A stretch of DNA of 64,000 nucleotides, taken from assembly GCF_020991375.1 (NCBI RefSeq), contig NZ_JAJLQZ010000004.1:62001-126000 (forward strand). The letters run 5' to 3'. Each line of letters begins with the position of its first letter. Positions within the stretch are counted from its first letter, which is position 1. This DNA comes from Glycomyces amatae. Its GTDB lineage: Bacteria; Actinomycetota; Actinomycetes; Mycobacteriales; Micromonosporaceae. The notes beneath the pieces are model-generated. The model saw nothing but the letters and a program-made list of their open reading frames with translations, did no database searches and was not told where the DNA came from. Made by a program: the position numbers and the translations under genes. This document shows positions 28,639 through 36,738 of this stretch, one piece after another.

Positions 28639-29798
28639 GCCTCGAACTGCTCGACAAGGTCCGCCGCCAGCTCGCGGCCCAGGCCCGGCCCGGCACCGCC
28701 CGCGAAGGCGGCTCGGTGAAGGCGGACATCGTGCGGGCCCTCCGGGCCGCCGGGGCCGCACCGCCCGACCAGGACTCGCTGCTGCGGCTCTCCGGGGCCC
28801 TGCGCGACGACCTCATCGGGGCCGGGCCGCTCCAGCCGCTGCTGGACGACCCCGCCGTCACCGACGTGGTCGTCAACGGCGCGGCAGGCGCCTGGGCCGA
28901 CCGCGGCGAAGGCCTGCGGCCCGCCGACGTCCGCCTCGGCGGGCCCGACGCGATCCGCTCGCTCGCCTGCCGCCTCGCCGCGGCGGCGGGACGGCGCCTC
29001 GACGCGGGCAGCCCGTACGCCGACGTGCGACTGCCGGACGGCACCCGGTTCCACGCGGTCCTGCCGCCGGTCGCCGCCGCGGGACCCTACCTCTCCTTCC
29101 GCACCCACCGGTCGCAGGCGTTCACGCTCACCCAGCTGGTCGAGGTCGACACGCTCACCGCCGACATGGCCGACCTGCTGCTGCGCATCGTCAAAGCCCG
29201 GCTCGCCTATCTCGTGACGGGCGGCACCGGCACCGGGAAGACCACGCTCCTGGCGAGCCTCCTGTCCACCGCGCCCGCCCAGGAGCGGATCGTCATCGTC
29301 GAGGACGCCGCCGAACTCGCGCCCGACCATCCGCACGCCCTCACGCTCGAATCGCGCCCGGCGAACATCGAAGGCGCGGGCGAGGTCGACCTCGCCGCGC
29401 TGGTGCGCCAGGCCCTGCGGATGCGCCCCGACCGGATCATCGTCGGCGAATGCCGCGGCGCCGAGGTGATCGAACTGCTCGGCGCGCTCAACACCGGCCA
29501 CGAGGGCGGCGCGGGCACGCTCCACTGCAACGCGGCCGCCGACGCGCCCGCCAGGCTCGAAGCGCTCGCGCTCCCGCACGGACTGCCGAGGGCCGGGCTC
29601 CACGCCCAGCTCGTGGCGGCCCTGCGCGTCATCGTCCACCTGCGGCGCACCGGCACCGGACGGCAGGTGACGGAGATAGCCCTGATCGGACCCGGCCCCG
29701 GCGAATCGGGACTGCGGGTGTCCACCGCCTGGACCCGCCAGGGCCCCGGCTCCGCCGCAGGCCTCCTCGAACGCCTCCTCCGGGAGCGATCCGCATGA
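28635..29798 (+). CDS. tadA: TadA/CpaF-type pilus assembly ATPase
   Basis: A 387-aa hexameric secretion ATPase. Motifs are LLDDPAVTDVVVNG, LPDGTRFHAVLPPVA, LVTGGTGTGKTTLL (Walker A 196-203), IVIVEDAAEL (Asp box/Walker B region), RMRPDRIIVGECRGAE and TGHEGGAGTLHCNAA (His box). It powers assembly of Flp-type pili. ATG 28635 overlaps the ssd stop as ATGA. The gene is the second of a tightly packed operon whose order ssd-tadA-tadB-tadC-flp-tadE-tadE2 matches Rv3660c-Rv3654c. Confidence 0.96.
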   Translation: MSLELLDKVRRQLAAQARPGTAREGGSVKADIVRALRAAGAAPPDQDSLLRLSGALRDDLIGAGPLQPLLDDPAVTDVVVNGAAGAWADRGEGLRPADVRLGGPDAIRSLACRLAAAAGRRLDAGSPYADVRLPDGTRFHAVLPPVAAAGPYLSFRTHRSQAFTLTQLVEVDTLTADMADLLLRIVKARLAYLVTGGTGTGKTTLLASLLSTAPAQERIVIVEDAAELAPDHPHALTLESRPANIEGAGEVDLAALVRQALRMRPDRIIVGECRGAEVIELLGALNTGHEGGAGTLHCNAAADAPARLEALALPHGLPRAGLHAQLVAALRVIVHLRRTGTGRQVTEIALIGPGPGESGLRVSTAWTRQGPGSAAGLLERLLRERSA

Positions 29799-30064
29799 GC
29801 AGCGCCGCCGCCTCCGCCCTGCCGCCGCCGCGCCGCTGCCGCACCTCCAACCGCCTCCGGCGCCCGCCCGCAGCCCGCCGGCCTCTGCACACCGCCCCGC
29901 CCGCGGACACCCGCCGCACCGGGAACCGCCGGACACGCGCGACCGCCGACCGGAGGGAACGCCTCCGCATGCGCCCCAACGCGACCGACCGGCCGATGGC
30001 CGCCGAGTCCACCGGCCGGCGACCGACCCGGCCCGACCACCACCGGAAAGGAGCCCGAACATGA
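29795..30064 (+). CDS. 89-aa basic ORF between tadA and tadB (unknown)
   Basis: An open frame that starts at an ATGA overlap with the tadA stop and ends at another ATGA overlap with the tadB start. The product is Arg/Pro/Thr-rich and low in complexity (RRPPAARRPLHTAPPADTRR) with no recognisable domain. Coupling at both ends is what a real operon gene would show. Against it, tadB has its own strong GGAAAGGAG ribosome site just before its ATG, and long frames arise easily in this GC-rich DNA. It resembles the basic extensions of the later pilin-type genes in this operon. Confidence 0.4.
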   Translation: MSSAAASALPPPRRCRTSNRLRRPPAARRPLHTAPPADTRRTGNRRTRATADRRERLRMRPNATDRPMAAESTGRRPTRPDHHRKGART

Positions 30065-30738
30065 CCGCCGTAACCCGAGCCCTCGTCGCCCACCGGCCGA
30101 AGACCGCGGCCGCCTGCGCCGCACTCATCGCGGCAGCAGCCGCCGCCTGGCTCGCCGGGTACCGCCACAACGGCGGACTCGGCCTCCTCGCGGCGGCCGG
30201 AGCCGGAGCCGTCGCCGCCGTCTACACCGCGGCCGCCGTGACCGCATGGCATCGCGCCCTGCACCGCAAGCGGCACCGCGAAGCAGGCCGCGCCGCCGCC
30301 GACACGATCGCCTACCTGGCGGCCGACCTCGCCGCGGGCACCGACCCGGCCCGCGCCGTCGCCGCGGCCGAACCCGACTGGCCCACCGAGGCCGCCGCCA
30401 CCGCGAAGCGCCTCAGGGCGGCACTGCGGATCGCCGCCGAACTCGGCGCCCCCGCGGCCGAACTGTGCCGGCGCCTCGCCGAGCACCTCCGCGAGGACGA
30501 GCAGGCCGCCGCCCGGACCCGGGCCCAGACCGCCTCGATCCGCGCCACCGCCGCGCTCCTCATCGCACTGCCCGCGGCCGGTGTCGCCCTCGGCGAAGCG
30601 CTCGGCGTCGACGCCGTCGCCTTCCTCTTCGCCGGCCCCGCGGGGCTCGGCGCGGCCGCCGCCGCGATGGGCCTCCAGGGCATGGGGCTCGCCTGGACGG
30701 GCCTGCTCATCCGATCCGTCGACGCGGGAGGTGCGTGA
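30061..30738 (+). CDS. tadB: TadB-like pilus assembly membrane protein
   Basis: A 225-aa protein with two N-terminal hydrophobic helices (AAACAALIAAAAAAWLAG, LGLLAAAGAGAVAAVYTA) and two near the C-terminus, flanking a helical cytoplasmic region (AADTIAYLAADLAAGTDPARAVAAAE) of the type II secretion F-domain kind. It is the first of two split platform proteins. ATG 30061 follows GGAAAGGAG by 7 nt. It is shorter than the ~300 aa of proteobacterial TadB, as expected for actinobacterial versions. The stop overlaps the tadC start (TGATG). Confidence 0.85.
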   Translation: MTAVTRALVAHRPKTAAACAALIAAAAAAWLAGYRHNGGLGLLAAAGAGAVAAVYTAAAVTAWHRALHRKRHREAGRAAADTIAYLAADLAAGTDPARAVAAAEPDWPTEAAATAKRLRAALRIAAELGAPAAELCRRLAEHLREDEQAAARTRAQTASIRATAALLIALPAAGVALGEALGVDAVAFLFAGPAGLGAAAAAMGLQGMGLAWTGLLIRSVDAGGA

Positions 30739-31337
30739 TGGCGCGCCGACTCCTGGGCCCGCTCGCGGGCGTCGCGGCCGCCTTCGCGATCGGCGGCCCC
30801 ACCGGGATCGTCCTCGGCTTCGGCACCTGGTGGCTGGTCGCCCGGCTCCTGCGGTCCGATCCCGACCGCACCGAGCGGACCGCCGCCGGGCGCCTCGCCC
30901 CGGCATGGCCCTGGACGCTCGACCTGCTCGCCGCCGGGATGCGCGCCGGGGCGCCGTTCCCGCAGGCCGCGTTCGCGGTCGCCGACGCCGACGACCCGCG
31001 GATCGGCGAACGGCTGCGCCGCTTCGCCGGAGCGATCCACCTGGGCGCCACCGCGACCGAGGCGCTGCCTGAACTCGGGCGCCTGCCGGGCGCCGCCCGC
31101 CTGGCCCGGCAGCTCGACCGGTCCGGCGACTCGGGGGCGGCGATCGCGGGGGGCCTCGAGCAGCTGGCGGCCTCGCTCCGGTCGGAGCTGCGCACCCGGG
31201 CCGAGGAGCGCGCCGGACGCGCCGCCGTGGCGCTGGTCGGACCGCTGTGCCTGTGCTTCCTGCCCGCCTTCGTGATCGCCGGGATCGGCCCGGTCGTGTT
31301 CGGCATCGTCGCCGACACCCTGACCGCCGGCCTGTGA
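30738..31337 (+). CDS. tadC: TadC-like pilus assembly membrane protein
   Basis: A 199-aa protein with an N-terminal hydrophobic segment (LAGVAAAFAIGGPTGIVLGFGTWWLV), a cytoplasmic T2SS-F helical bundle (PWTLDLLAAGMRAGAPFPQAAFA) and a C-terminal pair of helices (LCLCFLPAFVIAGIGPVVFG). The FLPAFVxxGIxPV ending is diagnostic of TadC/TadB platform proteins. It starts one base before the end of the tadB stop codon, so the pair is translationally coupled. Confidence 0.88.
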   Translation: MARRLLGPLAGVAAAFAIGGPTGIVLGFGTWWLVARLLRSDPDRTERTAAGRLAPAWPWTLDLLAAGMRAGAPFPQAAFAVADADDPRIGERLRRFAGAIHLGATATEALPELGRLPGAARLARQLDRSGDSGAAIAGGLEQLAASLRSELRTRAEERAGRAAVALVGPLCLCFLPAFVIAGIGPVVFGIVADTLTAGL

Positions 31338-31385
31338 CCGCGACCTTGAACCACTCTGTCCGACAACCGAAGAGAGGAAACCGCA

Positions 31386-31946
31386 ATGAACGCGAACACC
31401 GAGACGACCATCGCCCTCCCGACCCGCCGGGCCCGCCGGGCCCCCGGCAGGCCCGACCCGCGACCGGCCTCCTGCCGCCCCGGCGACCGGCAGCGGCCCG
31501 GCTGCAGGGCCGCCAGCGCCTGCCGGAGGCCCTCGTGCGACCAGGCGCGGGCCCCGCGCAGCGAACCGGCCGAGCAGCCGGCCGCCGACCGGCGGACCGC
31601 CGGGGCCGCCCTCGAATCCCGCTGGTCGCCGGGCGCCAACCGGTCCAGGCCGCCGATCACCGCGGGCCCGCCGGCGGTGCCCGACGACCGCCCGGCCCCG
31701 GCGAAGCCGAGTCCGAACCCCCGGCAGGAGGACGAGTGGAGTCCGGGCCGGATGCGGGGCGTGACCCGACCGGGCTGGGGCGGGAGGTTCGCCGCGAAGA
31801 TGCGCGGCGAGAGCGGCATGAGCACCGCCGAGTACGCGGTCGGCACCCTCGCGGCGGTCGCCTTCGCCGGGGTCCTGCTGAAGGTGGTCACGTCGGGGCC
31901 GGTCCAGAGCGCGCTGAGCGCCCTGATCGAGAAGGCCCTGGGATGA
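31386..31946 (+). CDS. Flp-type pilin (DUF4244) with very long N-terminal extension
   Basis: A 186-aa product. The last 43 residues are a complete Flp/DUF4244 pilin: cleavage motif G144|M145 then STAEYAVGTLAAVAFAGVLL and a short polar tail. Family members are normally about 60-70 aa with a short leader. Here about 120 residues of Arg/Pro/Cys-rich, low-complexity sequence precede it. ATG 31386 has an AGAGAGG ribosome site and is the natural translational start; an internal ATG at 31752 would give a normal-sized pilin but has a poor site. The stop overlaps tadE as ATGA. It would be processed by a prepilin peptidase not found in the window. Confidence 0.8.
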   Translation: MNANTETTIALPTRRARRAPGRPDPRPASCRPGDRQRPGCRAASACRRPSCDQARAPRSEPAEQPAADRRTAGAALESRWSPGANRSRPPITAGPPAVPDDRPAPAKPSPNPRQEDEWSPGRMRGVTRPGWGGRFAAKMRGESGMSTAEYAVGTLAAVAFAGVLLKVVTSGPVQSALSALIEKALG

Positions 31947-32746
31947 CCGCGTCGATCCGGCAGGCCCGGAAGCCCCGTCGCCGCCGATCACCGGAACCGG
32001 GCACCGCTCTGGACGAGTGGGCCGTGAACCGCCTGGTGGCGACCGGCATCGCACCGCGCTCCGCTCAGGGAGGCCGGGCTCCGGCCTGGCGGGCCGCTGC
32101 GGGCGACACCGCACCGGACACGGTCCCGAACAGGCAGGCCCCGGCCCGGTCGGCGACGAGCAGCGCTGCACCGCACCGCGCTCGAGGAAGTAGGGTCCCG
32201 GTCCGGGCCGCGACCGCGGACGGCACCTCGCCGAAGACCGTCCCCCGGGGTCGGGCTCCGGCCCGGTGGGCGGTGGCGAGGCGCATCTCGCCGTACACCG
32301 CCACCGGGAAACGGGTCCTGTCGCGACAGGGAGCGGATCCGCCGGCGAGCCCCGGCACGGGGGAACGCGCGCCGCGGCGGCGGTTCGGCCGCCGGGCGCA
32401 CCCCGGCGACCGGGGCCAGGGCGGGTTCGTGACCGCCGAGATGGCGGCGGCGCTCCCGGCCGTGGTCGCGGTGCTGGCGCTGGGCCTGTGGGCGGTGGCG
32501 GCGGTGGGCATGAAGGTCCGCGCGATCGACGCGGCGAACAGCGCCGCGATCGCCGCCGCCAGAGGGGAGGACGCGCAGGCGGTCGCTGCGGCCTATCTTC
32601 CCGAGGGCGCCTCGGTCGCCGTCTCGACCGACGGCGAGGTGGCGCGGGCGAGGGTCACGGCCCCGACCCGGCCGCTGGGTCCGCTGACGCCGCCGCTGTC
32701 GATCACCGCCGAGGCCGCGGCGCCGCTGGAACCGGGTCTGCCGTGA
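31943..32746 (+). CDS. tadE: TadE-like pseudopilin with long N-terminal extension
   Basis: A 267-aa product. A TadE segment begins near 160: GFVTAEMAAALPAVVAVLALGLWAVA, with the conserved Glu after the cleavage-type Gly, followed by MKVRAIDAANSAAIAAARGE and a beta-rich end. The first ~155 residues are basic, Pro/Ala-rich and partly repetitive (RAPAWRAAAGDTAPDTVP and RAPARWAVARRISP-type units). TadE homologues are normally about 110-150 aa. ATG 31943 overlaps the pilin stop. Whether the extension is translated is uncertain; no better internal start with a ribosome site was found. Confidence 0.75.
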   Translation: MTASIRQARKPRRRRSPEPGTALDEWAVNRLVATGIAPRSAQGGRAPAWRAAAGDTAPDTVPNRQAPARSATSSAAPHRARGSRVPVRAATADGTSPKTVPRGRAPARWAVARRISPYTATGKRVLSRQGADPPASPGTGERAPRRRFGRRAHPGDRGQGGFVTAEMAAALPAVVAVLALGLWAVAAVGMKVRAIDAANSAAIAAARGEDAQAVAAAYLPEGASVAVSTDGEVARARVTAPTRPLGPLTPPLSITAEAAAPLEPGLP

Positions 32747-33219
32747 TGCGGCCGCCGAAGCCGGTCGGGCGGGCCGCGGCCGCGAGCGGACGGTCCGTGG
32801 GCGGTGCGGCAGGTCGCCGTCAGGCCGGTGGCGGAGCGGACCGCGGGCGGCCCGGCCGGGTCGTGAAGAGCGACCGGGAGCGGGGCTCGGCGACGGTGCT
32901 GGCGGCCGGGGTGGCGGCGGCGCTGGTGGTGATGGCGGTGGCGTTCACCGCGGTCGGCCAGGCGAGCGCCGCCCGCCACCGGGCCCAGGGTGCGGCGGAC
33001 GCCGCCGCGCTGGCGGGCGCCGCGAGGGTCCTGTTCGGAGACGGGGAGGCCTGCGGCGCGGCGAGGGCGATGGTGGAGGAGGCGGGCTCTGCGTTGGAGG
33101 GCTGCGAGGTGGACGGCGTGGAGGTGACGGTCGCCGTGAGCGAGGTCCCGGCGGGCATACCGGCAGCCTTCGGTCCGGCCCGAGCGGTCTCCCGGGCGGG
33201 CCCGGTCATGGTGGAGTAG
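32746..33219 (+). CDS. Rv3654c-like TadE-like secreted/pseudopilin protein
   Basis: A 157-aa product corresponding to the helicase/secretion-neighbourhood TadE-like protein at the end of actinobacterial tad operons. After a basic ~45-residue leader comes RGSATVLAAGVAAALVVMAVAF, then QASAARHRAQGAADAAALAGA, the family signature, and a cysteine-containing C-terminal part (GEACGAARAMVEEAGSALEGC). ATG 32746 overlaps the tadE stop. The leader is longer than in the ~85-aa mycobacterial protein. It is the last gene of the operon, followed by a hairpin. Confidence 0.8.
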   Translation: MRPPKPVGRAAAASGRSVGGAAGRRQAGGGADRGRPGRVVKSDRERGSATVLAAGVAAALVVMAVAFTAVGQASAARHRAQGAADAAALAGAARVLFGDGEACGAARAMVEEAGSALEGCEVDGVEVTVAVSEVPAGIPAAFGPARAVSRAGPVMVE

Positions 33220-33233
33220 GACGAGCGAACACC

Positions 33234-33267
33234 GGTCCCGGCGGCCGAGGCCAGGCCGCCGGGAACC
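33234..33267 (+). terminator. tad operon terminator
   Basis: A 13-bp stem (GGTCCCGGCGGCC) with one bulged A and a 7-nt loop, 14 bp after the last tad gene. Confidence 0.7.
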
Positions 33268-33928
33268 GAAAACAGCAAGACAGGTCTTCAGCGTTGCTAT
33301 TAGGTGTGCTGGTAGGCGGAGGGTGGGCACGGGGGAGGGGGAGGGGCCCCGGAAGATCTCCGGCCGATCCGGCTGAAGGCCCCGGCAGGCCCGGTTCTCG
33401 CACCGCCCGCGGCTCTTGCGCTATCGCAAGCCGTGTTGGATCATCTGGCCCGCCGCCCGCCGATGCGGGGCACCGGCCTTCGAGGGCTGACTGCCGACCG
33501 CTGAGGTTCGAACACCGTTAGCCGCTCGCCGAACGGCCCGGTCTTCGCGGCGTCGACCCGCGGCGGCTCGCGCTGGACGGTCGGTGTGGGCCGCCCGCAG
33601 CGTGCACCAGTCTTCCCGCTCGGCCGCCTCGAGAGGCGAACCGACCGATGCGGCGTCCGCCGCCGGGCACTCGCGCGCCGAATCGCCGTGCGCCCTTTCG
33701 CAATTCCCGGCCGACGACCGCGGCCCGATGCGGCGCCCCGCCCACCGCTGACCGCTGCCGGACGCCCGCGCGTCAGCTCGCCGCAGGGCGCCTCGCGGCT
33801 CGCGCGAGGCGTGCTGGCCGCTTCCTCGCCACCCCCATCTCTCCCTGGTCGACCCCCGGCCGAGGCGGCTCGGTCACACTCCGGGGTGTCGCGGGCCCGC
33901 GGATGATGCGCGCGGGCCCCGGGCTGTC
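33268..33928. other. 660-bp gene-poor region
   Basis: No ORF here has the codon bias or motifs of a real gene. It includes a hairpin CTTGCG-CTAT-CGCAAG at 33417-33432 and a CpG-rich stretch. The segment GAGGTTCGAACACC near 33501 looks like a tRNA T-arm, but no cloverleaf can be built around it. It may be decayed sequence. Confidence 0.4.
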
Positions 33929-33934
33929 TACACT
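33929..33934 (+). promoter_or_regulatory. leaderless -10 TACACT
   Basis: Ends exactly 6 nt before ATG 33941. There is no Shine-Dalgarno sequence. Confidence 0.55.
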
Positions 33935-33940
33935 CGCGAC

Positions 33941-34789
33941 ATGGAGAAACACCGTTCTTCACCTGACTCGGCGCCCGCGACCCGGTCGCCGGGCCGCCGC
34001 ACATTCCTCATGTGCCGCCCCGCCTACTACGCGGTCGAGTACGCCATCAACCCTTGGATGGACACGACCGCGCCCGTCGACACCGAACTCGCCTGCGCCC
34101 AGTGGGACGAGCTCGTCGACGTCTACACCCGCCTCGGTCACGACGTCATCCGCATCGAGCCCGAGCCCGGCCTGCCCGACATGGTCTACGCCGCCAACGG
34201 CGCCTTCGTGGTCGACGGCATCGCGTACGGCGCGAGCTTCCGCCACCCCCAGCGCCGCCCCGAAGCCGACGCCCACGAGAAGTGGTACCGCACCGGCGGC
34301 TGGACGTACGCCGAGCCCGAGTTCGTCAACGAAGGCGAAGGCGACTTCACCTACCTGCCCGGCCGCGAGCTCATCCTCGCCGGCTGGGGCTTCCGCACCG
34401 ACGCCCGCGCGCACGCCGAGGCCGCCGACGTGTTCGGCCGCCAAGTCGTCTCGCTGCGCCTGGTCGACCCCTGCTACTACCACCTCGACACCGCGCTCGC
34501 GCCCCTCGACGACGAGCGCATCGCCTACTACCCGGAGGCCTTCGCCCCCGGCAGCCGCCTGCTGCTCGAACGGCTCTTCCCCGACGCGGTGATCGCCGAC
34601 GCCGAGGACGCCGCCGCGTTCGGCCTCAACTTCGTCTCCGACGGCCGCAACGTCGTCGTCAACGCCGAGGCGACCGGCATGGCCCGCAAGCTCCGCGACG
34701 CCGGGTACGAGCCCGTCCCGGTCGACCTCTCCGAGCTCAAGAAGGGCGGCGGCTCCGTCAAATGCTGCACCGCCGAACTGCGCCGGTGA
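33941..34789 (+). CDS. dimethylarginine dimethylaminohydrolase (DDAH) family protein
   Basis: A 282-aa protein of the guanidino-group-modifying (arginine deiminase) superfamily. Motifs are LMCRPAYYAVEYAINPWM, DMVYAANGAFVVDG, EGEGDFTYLPGRELILAG, CYYHLDTALAPL (catalytic His) and GGGSVKCCTAELRR (catalytic Cys near the C-terminus). Such enzymes hydrolyse methylated arginine or related guanidines to citrulline or similar. An N-terminal polar stretch of about 20 residues precedes the core. The start is set by the TACACT box 6 nt upstream. It is monocistronic with a strong terminator. Confidence 0.9.
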   Translation: MEKHRSSPDSAPATRSPGRRTFLMCRPAYYAVEYAINPWMDTTAPVDTELACAQWDELVDVYTRLGHDVIRIEPEPGLPDMVYAANGAFVVDGIAYGASFRHPQRRPEADAHEKWYRTGGWTYAEPEFVNEGEGDFTYLPGRELILAGWGFRTDARAHAEAADVFGRQVVSLRLVDPCYYHLDTALAPLDDERIAYYPEAFAPGSRLLLERLFPDAVIADAEDAAAFGLNFVSDGRNVVVNAEATGMARKLRDAGYEPVPVDLSELKKGGGSVKCCTAELRR

Positions 34790-34844
34790 CCGCCGACCGG
34801 TGAACCTCCGGTCTCGGACGCCTTGATCGGACGCCCTGAGACGC

Positions 34845-34889
34845 AAGGGGGGCGGGTACTCCGGCTTCGCCGGGGCACCCGCCCCCCTT
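34845..34889 (+). terminator. DDAH gene terminator
   Basis: Outer stem AAGGGGGGCGGGT with its exact complement, and an inner CCGGC-TTCG-CCGG hairpin, about 55 bp after the stop. Confidence 0.8.
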
Positions 34890-35010
34890 CATCGACCGCG
34901 GGTCGTTCTCGAGGATGCGGGCCGCGTCCTGCCAAGGCGCCCCCGCGGCGCCCGCGCGGTCCGCATCCCGGCCGGTCGCGCCGGTCGGCGGCGCGGCCGG
35001 GCTCAGGGCC

Positions 35011-35784
35011 TCAGGCCGCGGCCAGCGTCGGCCCGAATCCCTGCGGCTGGGCCGCCGACCGCGCCTGCGGGTACGGCGCGGGCCGCGGCGGCGCCGGCGG
35101 GCGCGCCCGGTCCGCCTCCTGCGTGGGCCGCGGCGCGGGCACCGCCACGTGGTCGAGGGCCATGGTCGGCTCCTCCACGACCGCGGGGCGGGTGCGGTCG
35201 GCCACCACCGACGCCGGATGGCCGGTCCCGGCGGTGAACACCGCCGCCAGCGGCGCGGTGAAGGCGCCGCCCGCGCCCTCGAGCGGGCTCTGGAGGACCT
35301 CGGGGCGCGCGGGCCGGGGCGCGTTCACAGGCCTGGCCACCGCCTTCGGGCGGCGGAACGCCCGGGCCAGGAGGGCGTCGATCCGCCAGACGCGCTTGGC
35401 GTGGCTGGCCGGCAGCCAGAAGTGCCAGCGGTGCGGCTCGGCCGCGTCCGGTCCCTCCAGGGCGGTGAAGTTCAGTTCGACCCCGGGCCCGGCCGGGTCG
35501 GCCGACCACCGGAGGTTCTCGACCGCCGCCACCGGCGCGTCGAGGCACAGGCGCACCCGGCCGAGCAGCCGCGACTGGCGCGTCACGACCAGCCGCTCGC
35601 CGGTGAGCATGAGGACGTGGTCGCCGCTGCCGAGGCCGTCGGAGCCGACGCACCTGCTCAGCAGGGACACCTGGTCGCCGGCGCGGATGTTGCGGCGAAG
35701 GATCGGGACGTGCCGGGACAGGGCCGTCGTGGTCAGGCCGGCTTCTGCCGAACAGGCGAGCATCGTGCGTGAGAAAAGATCCAT
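35011..35784 (-). CDS. PH-like domain protein with proline-rich tail (function unknown)
   Basis: A 257-aa protein. Residues 25-145 look like a bacterial PH/GRAM-type beta fold: VSLLSRCVGSDGLGSGDHVL, MLTGERLVVTRQSRLLGRVR, VELNFTALEG and a closing helix SHAKRVWRIDALLARAF. The C-terminal ~100 residues are Pro/Ala/Arg-rich and probably disordered. ATG 35784 is chosen; a GTG at 35823 would add 13 residues. No enzymatic motif is seen. It has no obvious operon partner; the acidic membrane protein gene upstream is on the same strand with a 184-bp gap. Confidence 0.6.
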   Translation of the reverse strand: MDLFSRTMLACSAEAGLTTTALSRHVPILRRNIRAGDQVSLLSRCVGSDGLGSGDHVLMLTGERLVVTRQSRLLGRVRLCLDAPVAAVENLRWSADPAGPGVELNFTALEGPDAAEPHRWHFWLPASHAKRVWRIDALLARAFRRPKAVARPVNAPRPARPEVLQSPLEGAGGAFTAPLAAVFTAGTGHPASVVADRTRPAVVEEPTMALDHVAVPAPRPTQEADRARPPAPPRPAPYPQARSAAQPQGFGPTLAAA

Positions 35785-35968
35785 CTGCGTGTACCCCACC
35801 AGGTATCCGTGTGCGTCCGTCACTGTGCGACGCGCTCTCACTAGGGGTAACGGCAATCCGCATGTGCAGGTTACGGCTGCGGCGTGTCCTTGCCCACAAC
35901 TCACCCCTTCGGGCGAGCATCCGTCGGAACCGCCCGCGGTCCGGGGCCGGGTCGGCGGGGGAGCGGGG

Positions 35969-36514
35969 TCAGTCCCACTCCGGCAGTTCGATCGCGTCGA
36001 ACTCCGGGCGCAGCCGCGGGTCCTCGCCGTCCGGCCGCCACTCGTAGTCCCAGTCCGGGACGCCGGCCTCCGCGTCGGGCGGGCACCAGCTGCCGTCCTC
36101 CTCGACCGGGACGAGCTCCGGGTCGCCCCCGCCGTCCTCGGCCTCGCCCTGCTCGACCGGGGCCGCGGGCTCCTCGGGGGCCTCCTCGGCCGGCTCGGGC
36201 TCGGCGTCGCCCCTCGGTTCCGCCTGCGGCTCGGCCGGGCTGGAGTCGACCTCGGCGGGGCCCCCCGGCTCGCCGGTCCCCTCCGCCCCGGGGTCCTCAC
36301 CGGACTCCTCGGCGGGGTCCTCCTCGGCCTCGATGACCACCGTCCCGGACTCGAACTCCAAGGGCTCGGCGGCCTCCACGCCGCCGTACAGGCTCCTGGT
36401 GAAGGTCCACCCGATCAGGGCGAAGGACGTCACGGTCCCCGCGCTCACCCCCACCAGGGCGAACCACACCCCCGCCGGCCAGTGTCCCCCCTGGTCGCCG
36501 CCAGTGCCGTGCAC
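35969..36514 (-). CDS. single-pass membrane protein with acidic extracytoplasmic domain
   Basis: A 181-aa protein with one membrane helix near residues 13-36 (VWFALVGVSAGTVTSFALIG). A strongly acidic Glu/Pro-rich linker of about 90 residues follows, then a Trp/Asp-rich end (CPPDAEAGVPDWDYEWRPDG). GTG 36514 has a GGGAAGGGGG site upstream. The TTG further upstream is not convincing. The gene is divergent from the branched-chain dehydrogenase operon. I do not recognise a family. Confidence 0.65.
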   Translation of the reverse strand: MHGTGGDQGGHWPAGVWFALVGVSAGTVTSFALIGWTFTRSLYGGVEAAEPLEFESGTVVIEAEEDPAEESGEDPGAEGTGEPGGPAEVDSSPAEPQAEPRGDAEPEPAEEAPEEPAAPVEQGEAEDGGGDPELVPVEEDGSWCPPDAEAGVPDWDYEWRPDGEDPRLRPEFDAIELPEWD

Positions 36515-36738
36515 CGCGCCCCCTTCCCGCCACCCCCGTGCGACGAAACGGCCGTTCAGGACCGATGATGTCGAGGATCCGGCGCCCTCGGCGCCGCTCG
36601 CGAACCGCAGACCAGTCCAGTTCAACTACTCAGTGTCAGACTTCAACCCCGAATGGTAATCGGGGACCGGCTGTGACGCGCACCGCCCAGGACTTTGGGA
36701 TGCTAGGAGCACCGGAACACGAATATGAGGAGGCAACA

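Noticed and set aside
29795-30064. Frameshifted N-terminus of tadB
   Set aside because: tadB has its own strong ribosome site and a complete set of helices; the ORF has no hydrophobic segment like TadB.
33490-33520. tRNA gene suggested by GAGGTTCGAACACC
   Set aside because: No acceptor, D or anticodon stems can be built around it.
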